64,000 nucleotides of DNA from Melieria omissa (Eukaryota > Arthropoda > Insecta > Diptera > Ulidiidae). Below, piece after piece: positions 48,050-63,196 of this stretch. Each line of letters starts with the position of its first letter. Position 1 is the stretch's first letter. The stretch is taken from positions 98,933,536 through 98,997,535 of the forward strand of contig OZ020267.1 of assembly GCA_963971225.1 (NCBI GenBank). Direction: 5' to 3'. The translations under genes were made by a program, and so were the position numbers. The notes under the pieces were generated by a model, which was not told the origin of the DNA, ran no database searches, and worked only from the letters and a program-made list of their open reading frames with translations.

Positions 48050-50071
48050 TCATGCAAAAGTGCATTCGATGCTGCGCAATATTGGATGCTTGTGATGCTC
48101 TTTGCGAAACGGCAATACCCGTTCACGGCATTGCTGAAATGAAAAACGTTTTCAAATTACTGCAACAATTTGGAGAAGTATGCAACATTAATCTATTTAA
48201 AATAATACTAATTTTATACCATAAAGACCACTTTTGCATGCATAACTATTTCCAATCCAATATCAATCCTTTTAATCACCTTAGTGCACAGCATACTTCT
48301 AGGCACTCACCTGCACCGCCTGCCATGTTGTCTCCCCTTCAATGGTGAGCTCACACTTTCCCATTAGCTTTCGCTGCCACAATGCGAGCAATTTGTTATC
48401 GCACTCTTCACGGCAGCCAACCAGTTTGATGTGCCGCAGCTGCTTGCAGCACTCGGCCAACACCAACAGCTGTTCAGTCGTGAAGGGCCGACAATATTCG
48501 CACGTTATGGCTGCCAGGCTCGAAAACTGCTCAAACATGGCCAGCAAATTGTCGAAGCGTTCGCGCCACAGCCAGGGCCGGCCATTGATGGTGACCAGCT
48601 CCCGCATAGCCGCATACTCGCCCGCACACCAGGTGCGCTGCGACAGGTTCTCCACGAAAATCGGTTCATTGCTAAAGCTCAACGATTGCAACCTCTCTCG
48701 GCACTGCTGTTGTAGCTGCACGAACAACATTTGCTCGAACTCAACAAAGTCATTGTACCAGTAGAAACGCAACTGCCGCAAGTGAGGCAAACGCAAAATG
48801 GCCTCTAACATGGACACATCTGCGATGGCGGTTAGCTGCAGCGACTGCACATGCGTCAATCTGCCGCACAGCTGCGTCATGAACGGCGCCGAAAGCAGTT
48901 GCTTGCACTCCAATATGTTCAGCACGCGCAACTGCAACGCGCGACAGGCTCGGCGCATGCAACGCCGTCGCAGACACTCGCAGTCCTGCACGTTGAGCAC
49001 CTCTAGCTGGCGCAGCAAATGCAAATGCTTGCCCACCAGCCAGCTGGTGCCGGCATCGAGTAGCTGAAACTGTCGCAAATGCGGACAGTAGCGGGCCAGT
49101 TCGCGCACCGTATAGTCGGCTAGAAATTTGCCCTGCACCTCGAAGCTTTCAAGGTGCTCGAAGTGCATCAAGTGGCGACACAGCAACACGTTCATGGCAC
49201 GCTTGGCGTTCTGCATCATGTTGCCGTGGCGGTTCCTGATCAGCGACTCTATGAGCGACAGAAAGAGCACACTGTTGAAGGTCAGACGGCGCACATGACC
49301 GCCGACGGCCAGACAAAAGTCCCACAGCTCCTCGTCACTGAGCGTATCCACGACCTTGAAGTGATGCAGCGAGAAAAGTAAAGTGCTGTAGCGCTGTCGC
49401 CACACTGTCTGCACCAGCTTGTTTAAGTGCTGGCACACTTTGGCCAGTGCCACCTGCGACTTCAATGGGCACTGCTCGATTATCAGACGCAGGCAGTCGT
49501 TGTTCAAGTGCAGCAGGCTGAGCTCAGGTGAGAAATGCGTCTGCAGCTGAACAGATGGCAGACAAGGCAGATCGCCAGGAATTTTTTGGACTGTGACACG
49601 CACGTGTGAGGCCAACGATGGTAACGGTTCTGCGTTCAAGGATAGGAATCTGGAAATACGGAAGAATGTTGTTATTCAGAAGGCTTACTTTGCTTTTCAT
49701 ATTTTGTATTTTTAATGTAAAACCATCCGTTAACATTAAAAAAATTAGTATCATATTTAAGTCCAAGAATTTTCAATTTGAATATCACTTGTTCGCTTAC
49801 TTGATAAGCAAACCTTTTTACCTTTGACAAACTTCCTGCGAGCTGCAAGTCACTTCTGCTACACTCTGCTCCTCTAACGGTATCAAGCACTGCAATTGCC
49901 ACAACTCTGGCCCTGCTCCAATGTAGCGTTGCAGCAGTATTTTCAATTTATAACGTGATAACTGTAACCAATTACAATCAAAATCTTATCGCACATCTTA
50001 AACCTATTCAACAGCGCTCCCACCATCTTCGGTATTCCAAAAATACGTAGCACTTGTAACTCATCATTCAT
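48050..50071 (-). CDS. F-box / leucine-rich-repeat protein
   Basis: Probable substrate adaptor of an SCF ubiquitin ligase. Four exons are proposed: 50071-50024, 49961-49822, 49649-48311 and 48133-48050 (TGA), in total 536 residues. The long exon is unmistakable. An F-box lies near residues 107-150 (LSLLHLNNDCLRLIIEQC, then VALAKVCQHLNKLV), followed by irregular leucine-rich repeats (HLRQFQLLDAGTS, RQLEVLNVQDCECLRRRC, LRVLNILECKQLL, LRHIKLVGCREE). The long exon ends at GTGCAG|GTGAGT, and the added last exon (QCRERVLPFRKEH...) keeps frame to a stop. Exon 2 ends in phase 2 and joins as CQRFLSLNAEP. The first exon and its 62-bp intron (donor ATG|GTGGGA) are the weakest part. I cannot name the ortholog. 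It follows Nol10 on the same strand, 480 bp downstream. Confidence 0.75.
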
Positions 50072-50550
50072 GGCTTTTTAATTATTTGCGCTCTTGTTTC
50101 AAGATGGATTCAAAAGAAAAATATATAAATATGAATCAAAGTCTGTTACGTAAATTTAACGGACATTCGCGTCAATTTCAATACGCCTTAATGATCTTCA
50201 CTCTTATCACTGCTCTGGGCGTTTCAGTTCGGAACAGCTGTGTGACCGCAAATCAGCTGACCGTATTTATCGTTTCTGCAGTAGATAACCTCAAATACCA
50301 TCCCAATTGTGGACTCTAATTTAGCATCCATTTTGGACTCACAAAACTCGCTGCCCAGAACTTTTTTTGATTCTCATTACAAAATAATTTTATTGTATAT
50401 TTTTACACTACAGCTTCATACTTTATTAAATTTTATGTATAAACATCTATATATTTAACATACTTTTGAACATATTCAAAAAAAGTACTTGAATAAAAGT
50501 TATCTTCATATATACTAACTTAAGCTGCAATCTAGCTTATGCTTCTTAGC
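50072..50550 (-). other. Nol10 3' UTR and F-box gene promoter
   Basis: 479 bp between two same-strand genes. Minus-strand AATAAA signals (plus-strand TTTATT) occur at 50422-50427 and 50389-50394, 124-162 bp past the Nol10 stop, leaving roughly 300 bp for the F-box gene promoter and leader. Confidence 0.55.
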
Positions 50551-53158
50551 TTACTTAAAATTGACCTTTTTCAGCTTGAGTGCAGTAATGGGACGTATCA
50601 CCTTCTTTCGTTCTTCCCGGTGCTTCTTCAGCTGGTATTCACGCTTTTTCTCTTCGCGTGTTGGTTTCTTTCGCAAGTCGAACGTCATCTGTCGATTGCC
50701 CAGCGAACGCCCAATTGTAGTAACTTTGGCGCGCGCCTCTTCCTGGTAGCGCATTCGCTCTGTAAGACTGATCTTCATAACCTGGCTGCGCACTTCGTTC
50801 ATTTCTAAGCTATTGCCCTCCAGCGGCACCAGTTGTACGTGTCTTTTCCGACCACTCGACACAACAGCAGGAATTGTCGTCACGACTGCAGCGTTAGGAT
50901 TCAATTTTGCTGCACCCAATTCATCGTCAACATCGTCCTCATCCGCCTCCTCCTCTTCATCGCGTTCCCTTTGGTGCTTTACATCTTTGTACGCCTTTTT
51001 CATCTCCTTCGAAAATTCACGAATATTCTCATCGTCAGAGGACTCCTCGGCTGCGGACGAATTGTCCTCATTGTCGCTCTTTTCGAAACCGAACAAATCT
51101 TCGTCGTTGTCGCTCTCCTCGTGCGGCTTCGCCTCGTCTGCATGCAGCTCTGCAACACGCGCCACCTCAACGCGCTTCTTGATTTCTTTCAACTTGGACT
51201 TGTCCAGCCGATTGATTACAGGCGCCAGCAGTTTATACTCCTCAGCGTTCTTGTTAATTGCGAAATCAGTGTTTTCAAACATGGCTTTGAAGCGAGTATC
51301 CTCCAGCAAATTGGGAGTTTTTTGCGGTTTGGAACTGATTTGCCCGTCCATAAGTTTGAGCGCCAGTTCTTTGTTGACTTTGGGCAAATTGGATTTGATT
51401 TGCAGACGTGGTTGCCGTTGGCTTTCGATTTCTTGGCGTATTTTCTCCTTGCGGAAGCGTTCGAATGCAAAGGGATCTACTGCCGCCTTGGCCTTGTTAT
51501 ATAAACGTACATCGACAAAGTATCTGCGGGGAGGAAACGAAAATCGTAACTCAAATGAACAATATAGCACCACATAGTAAACAAATAGCACCACATACCC
51601 ATGCATGTATCCTTTCAGCAAATTGCTACCTATCAGATGGTCCAAATTCAACTCCTCCAAATCTTTCTGCGTCACAAACTGATAATCGTCGTACATATTC
51701 TCCACCACTTCAGACTCTATTTCCTCTGTCAGGTTGTCCAAGAACGAGCACCAGCGCGGCGCCGGACCCATGGCCGGCACATAGTACGTGAGCATTTTCA
51801 CATCTTCCTGTGCCAGAAAGAACATTCCGCTGTCAGCAATAGTGCAAAAGTCGTTGAATGTGGAAGTGGTTTCGATGTAAGCCGTTTGTTTGCCCTTGAA
51901 AAAACCTCAAAAGTTAAACAGAAACTACACATTAAGTTAACCAAACCTACAGTAGTTTCATCCCAAATCTTGAGCATAGCATCGTCCAGCGAGTAAACCG
52001 CCTGATGGGAGGGATTAAAGGCAATGCGCTTTACGGGCACCTTATTCAGGTGGTCTTTGATCAGCAGCGGCTCACGTGAGCGTATGTCGTAGAGCAGCAC
52101 ATGCCCCGAGGCAGTACCCACGCCCATCTGAAGACCGTTTTTAAATTTCAATGTCGAGACTGATGGAAACGATTTTGTGCCCGGCAGCTTGATGGCCACA
52201 TCCAGTGTAGCACATCGGGACTTTGTGCGCGGATCCCAGGCCTCCACCATGCCTTCCTTGGAGCCCACCATGAGTAGCTGATGTTCCGTATTTATATCGC
52301 AAGCATTAAGACAACTGGCCTCGGTTTCGTAGGGCTGCAGGAATTGGCCACGCTCCAAGTTGAGGCGATATATTTCCTGCAGTGCAAAAATCGTTTTCAA
52401 CAAATGTGGTTGCGTTTATGTAGTTTTGCAAAGCTTACCTTGCTGGTGCCCACAATGAAGAGATCACACGAGGGTTTATGGTACTTCATGTCGCGGCCGA
52501 AACGTGGTATGCGCAACCGATAGTGTCTCCCCGAGGCCGAGTGAATTTCCACGAAGCGATCACATTGTAGAAAGACCTGTTGGTGTCGAAAGTATGATTA
52601 ACAACGAACCCAACAAAAATATTTCGTTCGCATGAAGGTGAACTTTTGTTGCAAACACTGCACGCTGAGGACTAGGTTATCGAAACATTTTGCAGGGCAG
52701 TGAAAGAAGCCCACATTAAAATGACTGCCAACAAAAATTATATTGCTTCATTATCTTTGGACACACCAGTTTGCTGTAGTCATCGCTTATGGCTTCAAAC
52801 GTAGTGACTTCGGAATCAAAGCAGCGCTCGAACTTGATGGACAGATTGCACACTTCAAAGCACTTAACGCGCGGCTTGTAGGTGCCCGTGGCTAGAATGT
52901 GCTGCTGGTCGGCGCTCATACGTATCGACGTACAGACGCCGGGCATGTCGAAGTCCTGTATCAACTCGATCTGCCGCCGCGAGTCCACCTTCTTCATCAA
53001 CTTTGAACGCTTGCGACGATCGGTAAGCCACTAGAAATAATGCATTCAAATTAATTACGAATTTCTAAAGCATGGACGACTGTTCCACTTACTTCTGGTA
53101 CCGATTTGCCGGCGCTCAAATTATATATTTTCACTTCATTCACTTCGTTTACAAACAT
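50551..53158 (-). CDS. Nol10: Nucleolar protein 10 (ribosome biogenesis)
   Basis: NOL10 (yeast Enp2) is a nucleolar WD40 protein of the small-subunit processome, needed for 40S ribosome assembly. Six exons: 53158-53093, 53030-52767, 52576-52439, 52376-51951, 51894-51599 and 51523-50551 (TAA), 720 residues, all junctions GT/AG and in phase. The start MFVNEVNEVKIYNLSAGKSVPEW is typical of the family. WD40-type blades follow to about residue 320 (for example MVGSKEGMVEAWDPRTKSR, KRIAFNPSHQAVYSLDDAML, KIWDE). A conserved NUC153 motif (EDTRFKAMFENTDFAI, about 471-486) and acidic and lysine-rich C-terminal stretches follow. The Drosophila counterpart is, as I recall, l(2)34Fd, next to l(2)34Fc, which fits this neighbourhood. 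Human NOL10 is slightly shorter. Confidence 0.93.
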
Positions 53159-57217
<4,059 letters not shown>

Positions 57218-58944
57218 ACTTTCTTTTACTATCATCTCTCCCATTTTTTTATAAAAAACAAAGCCCAAAAAACCAAAAAAATATTTGGAAAAGCCAGATA
57301 GATTGGAAAAATGAAATGTTTAAGCAAAAAGTTTTTGAACAAAATTGAAAAAAAAAATTGTATGCAACTAAATAGCAAAAATGAAAAGAAAACATAGAAT
57401 CGTTACCCTCATAAACGTCGTCGTCCTCGTCGTCTTGAAATCCACAATGAAACATGCAACTTAATACTAATAGTATGCAGCATATACATGTGCAACAATA
57501 AGTAAGTCTCTAACGATTAGTAAATAAAAGTGTTGGCAGCAGACACCAGCTGGCTAAAGCCAAGAAACATAACATTTTAAGAATGTACGCAAATTCGTTT
57601 TATGTGCGTCAAGCAGTAGAATTTTAACCAAAAATTATGCCAAACTGCTGTGTAAACACAGCGCACACACACACCACGAGAAGTGGTGGTAATTTGCAGA
57701 AGAAACGGTTAGCTGGTTCAGGGTTTTACCACGTTATACTTAAAGTTTTATTTTCAATTAAGTGCTCTCTTTGCCGCTACATTTGTTGACAATATTTGCT
57801 GTGAATTACCAACACTTTGTCGATGTGTGTGTGTTAGTGTGTGTGTAGTACACTTGTCGTTTTGTTTTGTTGTTGAATTTGTATTTAATTTGTGCGCAAA
57901 TGCTGCAAATAATTCCTTCTTTCCATATCAATTACAATTTTGCTTACAAAAAGAAGTGGCACAATACAAGACAACTGTCATTTGGATAGCCTGAAAAGTC
58001 AAGTCTGTTGCTGTGGAGCAGCACGTACTACAAAGTATTAGTTATCATTCTCTCAAAGTATCGAATAAAAACACTGTTGTGTTACTTGCATGTTGACAAG
58101 CGCGAGCATGGCGGATTTTGGCATAGCGCTGCAATGTCTTTGTTTACCCGCCACTCTACTTCACTGCACCGCGCACCACACCGTCAAAGTGTAGTTATTT
58201 TCTGAATCTTGTATATAGACTTCAACTACAGTTCTAGCGTAATGTAATAACTTTCCGACTTGAATGTCCAACGTGCGTAGTTTCTCTTTGCTTTTATGTT
58301 ATTATTATTTTTTTTGTTTGTATTTGTACATTTTTTGGTTTGGACTTACATGTTTTGCTCCTTTTCAAAAAGGAAAGTAAACTGTCTAATGCTATACGAG
58401 TAAAAAAATTGTGCGAATTATGAAAATGTTATGTTATTGCAGTTATAAAAATTTTAATATGTACTAAAATGAATGAAACAAAAAATTATATTTATAAAAA
58501 AAATAGTATATGAATATCATAAACTACACACAATAAATGCAAAAGTATTTAAATGAACCGTACCACAGCGAATTTTTCAATATTGGTGAAGTTTAGCGAC
58601 TTCCATGGCAAAACCTGTAGCACCAGACCTTCAACTGCTGCTCAAAGTCAAATCAAATAATTCGAAAATAACTTGATTGTTCTGAAGGGATAGAAGCCCC
58701 AAACAACAAAAATAGGAATTAACTCAATAAAGCCAGAAACTGATTAAAAAAATTGCTTTTATTTGATAACCAAATTTAAAAGCGGTACAAATGACTTGCT
58801 CACGAATAAAAAAATTGCCGCAAAAATTAGCAGCTAAGTAAATACTTAGCACAGCTCTACAAATTTACATAAGAATTATTCAAAAACATTCAAACAAATG
58901 TACATTTTTTCACCTGAATTTAATATTGATATACATACAACATA
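57218..58944. other. Rab14 3' UTR and intergenic DNA
   Basis: Probable Rab14 3' UTR with an AATAAA near 57523 (TAGTAAATAAAAGTG), then AT-rich intergenic sequence with short CA/GT runs (about 57663-57676 and 57826-57846). The open frame at 58008-58205 has no family features and I do not call it. Confidence 0.5.
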
Positions 58945-60527
58945 CACTAGTCAGAATAAGTTTGAGTACAGGAAAGTCTAAATTATGTTATGATTAATTT
59001 TGACCTCATAAATTGGTTCTCTGTTTATAAAAACTTATCCACATTTTTCATATATGCCTTAACTGCACTTTTTGTTCTCAGAATAAGTTTGCGTACAAAA
59101 CTAATAACGGGAAGTTCCAGTTATGCTTTTTATTTTTTTGGAAAATTTGTATTCCATTGAACAGTAAACGGAATTATTTGGAACCGTATATGTGCTTGAA
59201 ATTTTATAGAAAGGAATAGAGTTCAACAGAAAAAAATTGAAAATAGATAAAAGGATAATCTTACTGAAACTTTCCAAAATTGACAAAAATCCATGAAACT
59301 AGGGAAACTTTTGGGAAAGCACATTCGTCATTTCAAAAAGCCATCTTTAATCTCGAAAAAAACCCAGCAAATCTTGCTTCATTACTACGATCTGGCCATT
59401 CTCTTAAGCTACCCGAGCAAGAGGATTAGATTGTTTGTTTGTGCATCATAATCTAAGGCTAGTTGCATCCAATATCTTCTGAAATGCACAGAAATATTTT
59501 ATACAACCCAGTAGCAGTGACTTTAGAAGAAAAGTCCCGAAAAAACATATGTCCCCTACATAGCAGCATGTAAGAAGCCCATATTTAGCTTACTTACAAG
59601 GAGCACAGAATTGCTTTCGTAAGAGTAAATCAAAGAGTCTAAAAAACCGGATTTCGGGAACGAAATGTTGTTATCTTTAGAAAGTGGGACCTTTCATTAT
59701 TATTTGATAATGGTTTGGCATATTTGGAATTAAAAAGCATCAACTAATTTGAACAGGATCCTGTTAATAACAAAAATCTAAAATTAACAGTGAAGCATAG
59801 CATATGTGGAGTATGGTATGGGGCTGCATGTCAAGGAAAGGAGCGAGCAGGCTGTTTTTTTTATTCAGAAATGCTTCCGAGGGGTTGTTTACATATTCTA
59901 AATGCTTATGTAAGCCAAGGTTTCAAAACTTTGGATCAGATTTCAACATTTCTTTTCAACTTTACGATGACCTTATGGCGCAATGCATACGTGGTGCACA
60001 GTATTTTTTTACGTGAAGCTATGTTTGCTATTAACTGGCTCAACAGACAAAATTCCTCCCAAGTCAACTCACGTGCATCTAATTGAGTGTATAAGGGGTT
60101 TACTTGAACCCTGCGCCCAACTAAGATATAGTAAACCAATGTAACAATCCAAGGATATAACCAAATAACCGCTTAAAAAACACTGAATTTAATAAAATTT
60201 ACGCCGAAACTTCTGTAGGGAGTTCAAGCGAGAAAAGCATATTCACAAAGTTATTAATTTTTGGACAAAACTTAGTTTCAATTAAATTTTAACTACATAA
60301 CCTTATCTTGTACACAAACTTTTTCTGAGGTGAATTCATAACATATTTTGTTGTTGGCCCTTCTTTTACAGTTTTGTCAAGTTTTTGATATTATTATCTT
60401 AATGGAATAAGAGAACAAAGTTTACGGAAAAAAAAAATATTTTGTTTTTGAAAAATTACTTTAAGGGATTTATGTTTCATATGAAAAAACTGCGTACCCC
60501 TTGTACGCAAACTTATTCTGACTAGTG
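58945..60527 (+). mobile_element. Decayed Tc1-like transposon with IR/DR ends
   Basis: The outer ends are CACTAGTCAGAATAAGTTTG (58945) and its complement (to 60527), flanked by TA on both sides; length is about 1.58 kb, the usual size of Tc1 elements. A second copy of the end motif lies inward on each side (TCAGAATAAGTTTGCGTAC at 59078, and the complement with GTACACAAAC at 60310), the double-repeat IR/DR layout of several Tc1 subfamilies. Confidence 0.8.
59340..60140 (+). pseudogene. Tc1-like transposase remnant
   Basis: Plus-strand sequence between the Tc1 ends translates, with frameshifts and stops, into pieces that look like a Tc1 transposase: an LTYKEHRIAFVRVNQR-like segment near 59590, a VKHSICGVWYGAACQGK / MVWGCMSRKGASRLF-like segment near 59795-59850 (the family VWGC motif, split over two frames), and STHVHLIE near 60065 in the position of the family DLNPIE motif. 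Several disablements make a functional product impossible. Confidence 0.6.
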
Positions 60528-60572
60528 TATGTTTAAATTGGTTCGCATAACAGCGGCTCTCGTCGTCTCAGC

Positions 60573-62312
60573 TCATGCCTCCAACAACTCCCATTTGCTG
60601 CCTTTGTCATTCGAACAGGTGCTCATTTCAATAATGGCGGAGACCTGTATAACATTCGCATGCAGACACAGGCCGGATTCAACGTTGTAGATATATCCGC
60701 CATCTGTCTGCGTGTAGCGCCATTGCTGGTTGCCAAGCTCTTCATGGCAAGGCATAATGCGCGCATCCCTTTGTCTGTAAGCTTCGAGACATAACTGATC
60801 GTCCATTATCAACTCCCCCTTGTTCGTCTCGAACCAAATCTGATTTCGTGTTCCGTAGCACGGAATCAGTGTTAGCGCGCTGCCGTTTTGAAATACGCGG
60901 TTCAGCTGAAGTGCCATCACCGAGGCGCACAAAGGCGTGTCCACCAGCCGTATCAGAAAGGAGGACGTGTATTGGCGGCGGTACTTATTCCACGACACCG
61001 CACTCCTGCCCATCGGCAAATACTCGTGAGAAACATAATGCGCATACCAATCAAAGCCGCGACACTTCAGACGTTGCCGCAGCGCCAGTCGCTCAGATAT
61101 GTCGCCATAGTCCACCTTGGCGGCATTAAAGTGCGCCCACAAGAAGTATTTCTTGTACTCGTCCATCCATACGTGCGCTAAGCGCAACAAATTGCGCAGC
61201 GTCGTGTCACGGCCATCCGGCGAGCCATAGGGACGGCGCTTGCGAAAGATGTGTCCAACGCGCGAGCACGGCACAATCTTAATGGCGCCGCCGCACTGCC
61301 ACACACGAAACGACATCTCCAGATTGTCGCCGCCCCAGATGTCCATGCCCGTGTCGAACTCGCCTATGTGATGAAAATACCGACGACTCACAGCGAACAG
61401 ACCGCCGTACATGGTGGGCGACAGGAAAGGCCCCACGAAGTCCTTCTCTCGTAGCAGCAACTTCTGCGGTATGCTATTCCATTTGAAGCGCAGGTTCCAG
61501 TCGAAGCCACCGCACGCCAGTGGACTTTCCACGTACTCAATGGTATTCGGAATAATACGATCGATCATGGGTACTGCTATTGTCGAGTTTTCCTTTTTTA
61601 CAAGACGCAACAGTGGCTCTGCCCACTGCTTGTTCACCTCTACGTGTGAGTCGAGGAAGACCAGGACATCACCGACTGCTTTTCGTGCGCCCATCACACG
61701 CGATCGCATCAGTCCCTCGCGTTGCTCATTACGTATATAGCGCAGGCCGTCGTACTGGAGTTCCGCATGCAGATCGTGCAGCAGGTTCAGTTCCAACTCC
61801 AAGGCGTCGCTGTTGTCATCAACCAATATTATTTCTCGCAACAGGTAAGTTGGCGTGCGCCTTATAATCGACATCAACGACCGCAGCAATGTCATTTTGT
61901 GCTCATTGTAGAAGCACATTACCACCGAAATGGTGGGCAAGTTTTCCAATGGCGCGGATGGCGTGCGCGAGCACAACCTATGTCTGGTGTCGGGTATGTC
62001 GCGGTACGGCCCAATTTCGTGCGATATTATCGCATTGAAGGAGTGATTGTCGTAGCCCATATCATATGCGTACATGTCGTTTACATTTTTCCAGTTGTCG
62101 CCAATACTACGGCCCACGAAATCATCTTCCTTACGGGTTTCGTACAAAATTTTAAGATCGTCCGTGTGAACTTCGCTCCACTTGGGCACCATCCAGTTCA
62201 CTTTCTGTAGTAATGAGTACAAGGAGACGGCTAGAAGCAATACACCCGCAAGCAAATACAACATGCATTTCTGTTTATAACACCGATCGTACATTAAGCG
62301 CCGTAAATTCAT
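60573..62312 (-). CDS. Polypeptide N-acetylgalactosaminyltransferase (tandem copy A)
   Basis: It starts mucin-type O-glycosylation by moving GalNAc from UDP-GalNAc to Ser/Thr in the Golgi. One uninterrupted frame of 579 residues; the ATG at 62312 is the first in frame. It is a type II membrane protein: short basic cytosolic tail, signal-anchor at about 16-36 (CMLYLLAGVLLLAVSLYSLL), stem, then a GT27 catalytic domain (PTISVVMCFYNEH from 127, metal-binding DSH at 221-223, WGGDN at 326-330, VWQCGG at 337-342, GHIF with His354). A ricin-type lectin domain follows from about 450 with QQW at 529-531. All key residues are present. It belongs, by neighbourhood, with the Drosophila Pgant35A region, but I cannot tell whether it or its neighbour is the true ortholog. 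Its stop is only 45 bp from the Tc1 element. Confidence 0.92.
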   Translation of the reverse strand: MNLRRLMYDRCYKQKCMLYLLAGVLLLAVSLYSLLQKVNWMVPKWSEVHTDDLKILYETRKEDDFVGRSIGDNWKNVNDMYAYDMGYDNHSFNAIISHEIGPYRDIPDTRHRLCSRTPSAPLENLPTISVVMCFYNEHKMTLLRSLMSIIRRTPTYLLREIILVDDNSDALELELNLLHDLHAELQYDGLRYIRNEQREGLMRSRVMGARKAVGDVLVFLDSHVEVNKQWAEPLLRLVKKENSTIAVPMIDRIIPNTIEYVESPLACGGFDWNLRFKWNSIPQKLLLREKDFVGPFLSPTMYGGLFAVSRRYFHHIGEFDTGMDIWGGDNLEMSFRVWQCGGAIKIVPCSRVGHIFRKRRPYGSPDGRDTTLRNLLRLAHVWMDEYKKYFLWAHFNAAKVDYGDISERLALRQRLKCRGFDWYAHYVSHEYLPMGRSAVSWNKYRRQYTSSFLIRLVDTPLCASVMALQLNRVFQNGSALTLIPCYGTRNQIWFETNKGELIMDDQLCLEAYRQRDARIMPCHEELGNQQWRYTQTDGGYIYNVESGLCLHANVIQVSAIIEMSTCSNDKGSKWELLEA

Positions 62313-63196
62313 CTTGCGGAAGCTGATGGAATACAAAGAAAATAAAAGGATATGCGAGTCGAAAGCAAACTGAGTAATGAGGTAGAGCACAATTACGACT
62401 GAGCGCCCTTAGAACTGAACTAAACGCGTCACGAAAGAATGTAGTATTTATAGAGGATGTTTAAAATTACACATGTACGAGGGCCGTAATGAACCATACC
62501 AAAGAAAATGTATATTATTCAGGCGAACCAGCGCATTGAGGGGCCGGCAATCACGTGGTAATTCATTTATATTTTTGCTAAAAAGGAACTACTACGCACA
62601 CGCTTCGCAATCCGCCTCTACCAGGTGAATACACAACACACCCAACACATTTTAAAATACAAATATAACGTTTTGCAAAACATTAACTGAAAAATGCCAA
62701 CTGTTTGGTAGAAAAATGTGTCTTGTTTATTTGTGCTTAAATGTATATTGCTAGAAATTGTGTGTCCCACTTAATTTATAGCTACTATGGCTTTGCACTG
62801 TTAACAGGCATACATAATTACTTAGCTGGTATATACACAATCGCATCGTTCCGACTTGAACCAATTCAAATCGAATTACCCCATTTTGGACATGGTGAAA
62901 AACAGTTATTTCACTACAACTACATAATATGTGTAACAGTTCTGGCTTGGGCAATGTGCAACTTAAATATGAACATTTTGTTTTGAAAATGTGATGCAGT
63001 AAAAAGCGAAACAATTATTCACCACAACTTCGATTCTTCCTTAATGCTGCACATTTTATAAAAAAATCCCAATTTAAAAAAAAGCGCTAAATTCTACGAA
63101 ACAGAACCAAAAATCGAATATGCGTGCAGCATTCAAAATCAGTCTAAAATTCCATTTCACAACTGCCGTCTGCTCAAGCTCATTAGGCCAGCTTCA
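62313..63196 (-). other. Intergenic DNA between tandem GalNAc-transferases
   Basis: 884 bp between the stop of copy B and the start of copy A, both on the minus strand. It must hold the copy-B 3' UTR and the copy-A promoter. No exon or transposon was recognised; open frames here are spurious. Confidence 0.6.

Noticed and set aside
50813..51577. 254-codon plus-strand open frame, very Ser-rich
   Set aside because: Antisense shadow of the acidic and Lys-rich C-terminal exon of Nol10; Ser/Phe runs are the complement of Glu/Asp/Lys codons.
59790..60086. 98-codon open frame as a gene of its own
   Set aside because: It is a frame fragment of the dead Tc1-like transposase, bounded by the TIRs at 58945 and 60527.
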